64,000 nucleotides of DNA from Acanthopleura granulata (taxonomy: Eukaryota; Mollusca; Polyplacophora; Chitonida; Chitonidae), in assembly GCA_016165875.1 (NCBI GenBank), contig JABBOT010000080.1, positions 46,202,132-46,266,131 on the forward strand, written 5' to 3'. How positions within the stretch are numbered: the stretch's first letter is position 1; each line of letters starts with the position of its first letter. The position numbers and the translations under genes were made by a program. The notes under the pieces were generated by a model, which had not been told where the DNA came from, searched no databases, and saw nothing but the letters and a program-made list of their open reading frames with translations. Below are positions 60,273-64,000 of the stretch, piece by piece.

Positions 60273-60508
60273 ATGGAATTTCCTTTGTTTGAGCAGGGGG
60301 ACTATAAAGGCAAATTAATTTCTCCACGGCACGAAGTTATCGGGAGCGAAACAGTGTGAGCGTGTGGGGTGGAGAGGGCTTGGGTGAGAGTGTTGGCACG
60401 GGACTTGGGGGCTGGAAGCTTGTATGAAGGCAGTGAGCGGTCGAGCGACTTCAATCTCGCCCGTGATCAGAGCCGGGTGAAACGCCTTTTGTATACCAAT
60501 TTTCCAAT
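60273..60508 (+). repeat. DIRS split direct repeat A2
   Basis: Matches A1 at 56,298-56,522 and follows directly on the B1-type repeat CGCACGTGAATGCTGGGGAG. Confidence 0.8.
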
Positions 60509-60659
60509 TGTGTACATTATTTTATGTGTGTGTTTCTAACTGAAAATACATTTTGGTAATGACTGTATTATAGCAAAACTGTAAAGTGTAAATAATAATG
60601 TTCAGGAATGCAATATCAGTGGTTACAGCCAAGGTGGCGTAGCAATACCAGTCGATAGT

Positions 60660-60895
60660 TCGCCGCGAGCCACATCAGGGCTGAGCGCCTGACGAGCCGA
60701 TATATTACGTTGTGAGCCATATCAGGGCTGGGCGACTGAGGAGCCGATATAACACGTTGTGAGCCATAACAGGTCTGGGCGCCTGACGAGCCGATATAAC
60801 ACGTTGTGAGCCATAACAAGTCTGGGCGCCTGACGAGCTGATATAATACGTTGTGAGCCATATCAGAGCGGGATGGCTGACGAGCCGATATAATG
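60660..60895 (+). repeat. 47-bp tandem repeat, 5 copies
   Basis: Five units of 47 bp (GAGCCATAACAGGTCTGGGC and following) lie between A2 and B2 of the DIRS element. The homologous site at 31,313-31,455 has three. Confidence 0.88.
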
Positions 60896-62964
60896 CACTA
60901 AATGAATGATAATGTTGAATATGTAATGTCAACAGGATACTGAATCGTGCTAACAGTGATTCTACATGAGGCCTGAATTGCGTTTATGGCAATAGAGTGT
61001 ATTGCCAGGGGCTAGACAACCATTACCATATCATAGATCTTGTACTGTAAGAAGAATGTAGCCTCGATAATATGAGCCTGTCACATGTAAGATATCCAGA
61101 AATGTACATACACATCATTGTATTGTCTGAATCAGTGATACCGAGTGCGCATGTGAATGCTGGAGAATGTAGAAATGATGACAGCGGCTCGAGAAAGAAA
61201 GAAATCCCACCTAAACGTATTCTACTTAAAAGAAATGCAAGCAGCCAAAGTTATGAGAAAGACTACATGCGATATAGTGCAAGACCAATTTTAGAATGAT
61301 TTACACCTTTTCAACATCCCTTTCAAAAATGTTTACCCTATAGGGTGTAATCGTGAGGAATTCCAGCTCCATTTCGCCTATATATTATTGTAACATCCTT
61401 TCAGCACACTGAAAAGGTGTATTAATGGATAAACAGAGTGTTTTAGTAAATTTACATTCTTTCAGCATCATTTAAACTGAGAGTGTACTTTGTTCTGTAA
61501 CAATTGTTATAACTTTGTTATGTGACAATTGACCTTTAAACATATCATTAAACCTTCTATCGCACTGACTGGATTGTATCCCATCACCATTCGGTGTTTA
61601 CCACTGAGGAATGCGAAGTTCAGCCCTCCCTTCATCATATACTTGATGGATGTGTATTGTATATTTGTTTATTTGATTGGTGTTTTACGTCGTACTCAAG
61701 AATATTCCACTTGCCACGTACGGGCGGAGAAGAAGTTTGTATGTGTATTAAAAACACTTCGAAGATTTTCGGTTTCACATCATGCGTAAGGACTGAAAAT
61801 GTTCGTACGTATAAAGGGTATATATTTTCCATCAAACACAACTCCAGACATTTATCATGTATTGGAATAAATTAAATGAAAAACGGAATAATAAAGGAAG
61901 CGTTCATATGTTTTCAATGGGTTTCAAACATTTTAGTACTGCAATCTCTCGAAACATTTTTCGCGACAGCTTGATTGCAAAGGTAAAAAGTTGCAATTCA
62001 ATAATCGAAACTTTTAAAGGTATCTTAAAGTACAACATATTCTAGCATTTCTGAAATATATCAATATTCACCTTTATATATCCACCAATATATAATGTTA
62101 ATATGTTAATGCTAATATAATGTTGTTACAACGTGAAGAGGTTTGCACGAAGTTCTCACAATATGCACATCACACGGTGGAGCCAACCTTGCTCTGGCAC
62201 TCAATGGAACCATATACACTTATTCAGATAGGAACACGTTGAGTCGAAGTGGGTAGAAAGCTGAAGACTGAAGATAGAATTGAACAGAAGACTATGTAAA
62301 ACACGATGTTATGCTTTAACATGAGAATTCACTACAGCCTTTATTGCAAGCCTGTCGTGTTGACTGAACCAGCCTAACTCACCTTGAAGCCTGACAGATC
62401 TTCAACCACACAGGCTGTTAATATACACACAGCCCCTCTCTCGATTGCTGGAGATTTGTCAGTCTAAGAGAGAATGTATATCAACGGGAACAGATAAAAT
62501 CAAGTAATAATAAAAGGGAAAAGGCAAGTTTATTTAGCAAGACCCTGGTTTATATTTAGTATTCATTTTGAAGTCACACACGAGAATATTTCATTTACAC
62601 ATGTGACTGTTTTATTGGTTTCCTGCCATTGACAAGTTAATGACTAACTTTTGCTAACTGATGTGACTTACAGATGTGCACAAGATATTGGTGAAGACAA
62701 TGTGGTTGTCAAGGATTCTAAGACTTCTCATACGCCAACACCAGCTTTGTCAACACGTCGTACTATCAGTGAGAGGGGGAGCCGTAAATTACCTGCCCTA
62801 GGCCGCTTCGAACTGGTAATTTGTACGTCAGAGCAAAAGATTTTAATCTTTAATAAATGACGGAAAATGAGTTAACATTTGGGAGAGATTCTTCCAGAAT
62901 AAAAACTTTAAATGCATCAAGCAATACTGTTGACATGTTGCTAAATAACGGTATTTTTGTGAAT

Positions 62965-63340
62965 TTTCAAAGTTTTGAATCGAATCTCTTTTGAAAAATT
63001 TACTTTCAAGACAAGACTTACAAATTTACTTCTAGACCAACAATGCTCGTTAAACACTCGTTAAAACAAATCTACTGTACATCTATACAAAAAATCGTCA
63101 GAATTCATTTCTTTCCTTCATTATTGTACAACGCCATTCAATTTTTCACCTTTAGATAGAAAATTAGATTCATTTAAAGCGTTTAGTCTATTTTTTGCTG
63201 AAGTTTTACTCCAGTAGAGGTAGATCTGAATTTTTGGGGTTGTTTCATCACAGAAAACGTGGTAACATCAGCTGTCCGTGCATAAGGTCAGATATAACGT
63301 TAGCTCTGACAAATCAGAGATCTACATTAATGGTTCGTGT
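62965..63340 (+). repeat. Repeat shared with 43.35-43.83 kb
   Basis: GAATCTCTTTTGAAAAATTTAC and following sequence match 43,350-43,830 with moderate divergence. No gene is seen. Confidence 0.7.
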
Positions 63341-63479
63341 ACACGTGAGTGTACTTCCGAGCGAAAATCCTGTGCTGAATTCTTAATTTTCTTTCGGGGA
63401 ATGATGGGGGGGGGGGTGCTCGGGCTCAGATAGTAATTGGAAGAGGTCAGTAGATTGCTAAATGTCGTGTCCGATCTGC

Positions 63480-64000
63480 AATTGTGCATTATGTGGTAAA
63501 TATGAAAGTTGATAAACCCAGTCGTTTCATGAGAAAACATCTAGTTCAAAACAAAATAATAAAGGCAATATTGACATTAAATAATCTTTGAGCCTTATAC
63601 GCACAACAATTACTCGCAATTTCTTTGCTCATAATTTTATTACAGTGATAAGCTACGTTCCGATTTGATGGATTGATTTCAGTGTTTTTTTTACGCTGGT
63701 AATCAGTTTTATGGATTGAGAAATCCGGAGCTCAGGGGGCAAAACCTCGACGATTGGCAAGTTACTGACAAACTTTCCCACGGATAATATAGGGATATGC
63801 TGGGGGAGGCAAAGTGGCGTTTAAACCTTTAAACATATACGGACACACGAATGCGATGTTTCTGATGGCAGACCACTGCTTCATTCTATTCAGAATTAAA
63901 TCATTTTCTTCATTTATACAAACATTTTATAGAAACAGATAAACCTTTTTATATTAAACTAATACCAAAATATGTCCACATTTTATATCAGCAATCTGCA
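63480..64000 (-). repeat. Inverted copy of 12.94-13.55 kb, running off the edge
   Basis: The reverse complement of 13,550 down to about 13,050 is found here with few changes (for example GTTTCATGAGAAAACATCTA and GCGTTTAAACCTTTAAACAT). Similarity continues to the last base of the window. Confidence 0.88.

Larger units (their letters stand above)
56298..61175 (+). mobile_element. DIRS-like tyrosine-recombinase retroelement, near full length
   Basis: The order is left repeat A1 (56,298 to about 56,522), gag-like gene, reverse transcriptase, RNase H-like domain, conserved linker and tyrosine recombinase. Then come a B1-type repeat (about 60,240-60,270), repeat A2 (60,273 to about 60,508, matching A1) and a B2-type repeat (about 61,138-61,170, matching B1). 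This A1-B1-A2-B2 plan is that of split direct repeats in the Ngaro-type branch of the DIRS superfamily. There is no integrase and no LTR in the usual sense. All genes contain stops or frame shifts, so the element is inactive. Confidence 0.82.
57945..62824 (+). repeat. DIRS-bearing duplicated block, copy 2
   Basis: Collinear with 29,021-33,402. Only here are the upstream parts of the DIRS element (57,944 and leftward) present. The right flank (about 61,180-62,824) has no gene and contains a SINE fragment (61,655-61,745, minus strand). Confidence 0.88.

Noticed and set aside
60660..60895. Regular short repeats that could suggest a CRISPR array
   Set aside because: The 47-bp units are contiguous without unique spacers, and the genome is eukaryotic.

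Overview
This is a stretch of an animal (metazoan) nuclear genome. It is AT-rich, has introns with GT-AG junctions, TATA boxes, AATAAA signals, tRNA-derived SINEs, and LTR, DIRS and non-LTR retroelement remains. There are no bacterial operons. The SINE tails and overall repeat style suggest a mollusc or another marine spiralian, but nothing here fixes the species.

The only convincing host genes are a dispersed family of short secreted-peptide precursors, five loci over about 42 kb: about 11.0-12.4 kb (-), 34.9-36.6 kb (+), 44.3-45.7 kb (+), 47.3-48.3 kb (+, truncated) and 52.3-53.1 kb (-). They share a TATA box, a non-coding first exon, and a second exon that opens a few bases before the ATG. 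That exon encodes a 23-residue signal peptide and a propeptide with two Lys-Arg sites. A phase-1 intron follows, then a third exon encoding a Glu-rich tail. Two loci (35.5 and 44.8 kb) look intact. The other three carry different lesions. I know of no described family that matches.

The rest is a mosaic of duplicated blocks. A block of about 6 kb at 1.68-7.6 kb recurs in direct orientation at 13.54-19.6 kb. The block at 8.75-13.2 kb, with the first peptide locus, recurs inverted at about 33.96-41.87 kb with the second peptide locus. The inverted copy is split by a 3.15 kb Ty3/Gypsy element (194-bp LTRs, 5-bp target duplication, in-frame deletion of protease and reverse transcriptase). A DIRS-superfamily tyrosine-recombinase retroelement and its right flank occur twice (about 29.0-33.4 and 56.3-62.8 kb), both broken. 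The last 0.5 kb is again an inverted copy of the block that precedes the first peptide locus, so another family member may lie just past the right edge.

Other structures are a 1-kb fold-back element carrying CTCF-like motifs (0.6-1.6 kb), a 43-bp G/T-rich minisatellite (21.7-22.85 kb), a 26-bp minisatellite with palindromic units (53.75-54.26 kb), a 47-bp repeat whose copy number differs between the two DIRS blocks, a rearranged LTR-like element inserted in a SINE (49.2-50.3 kb), and a degenerate non-LTR reverse transcriptase (26.75-27.33 kb). The intervals 19.6-21.7, 22.9-26.7, 27.4-29.0 and 54.3-56.2 kb show no gene I can support.
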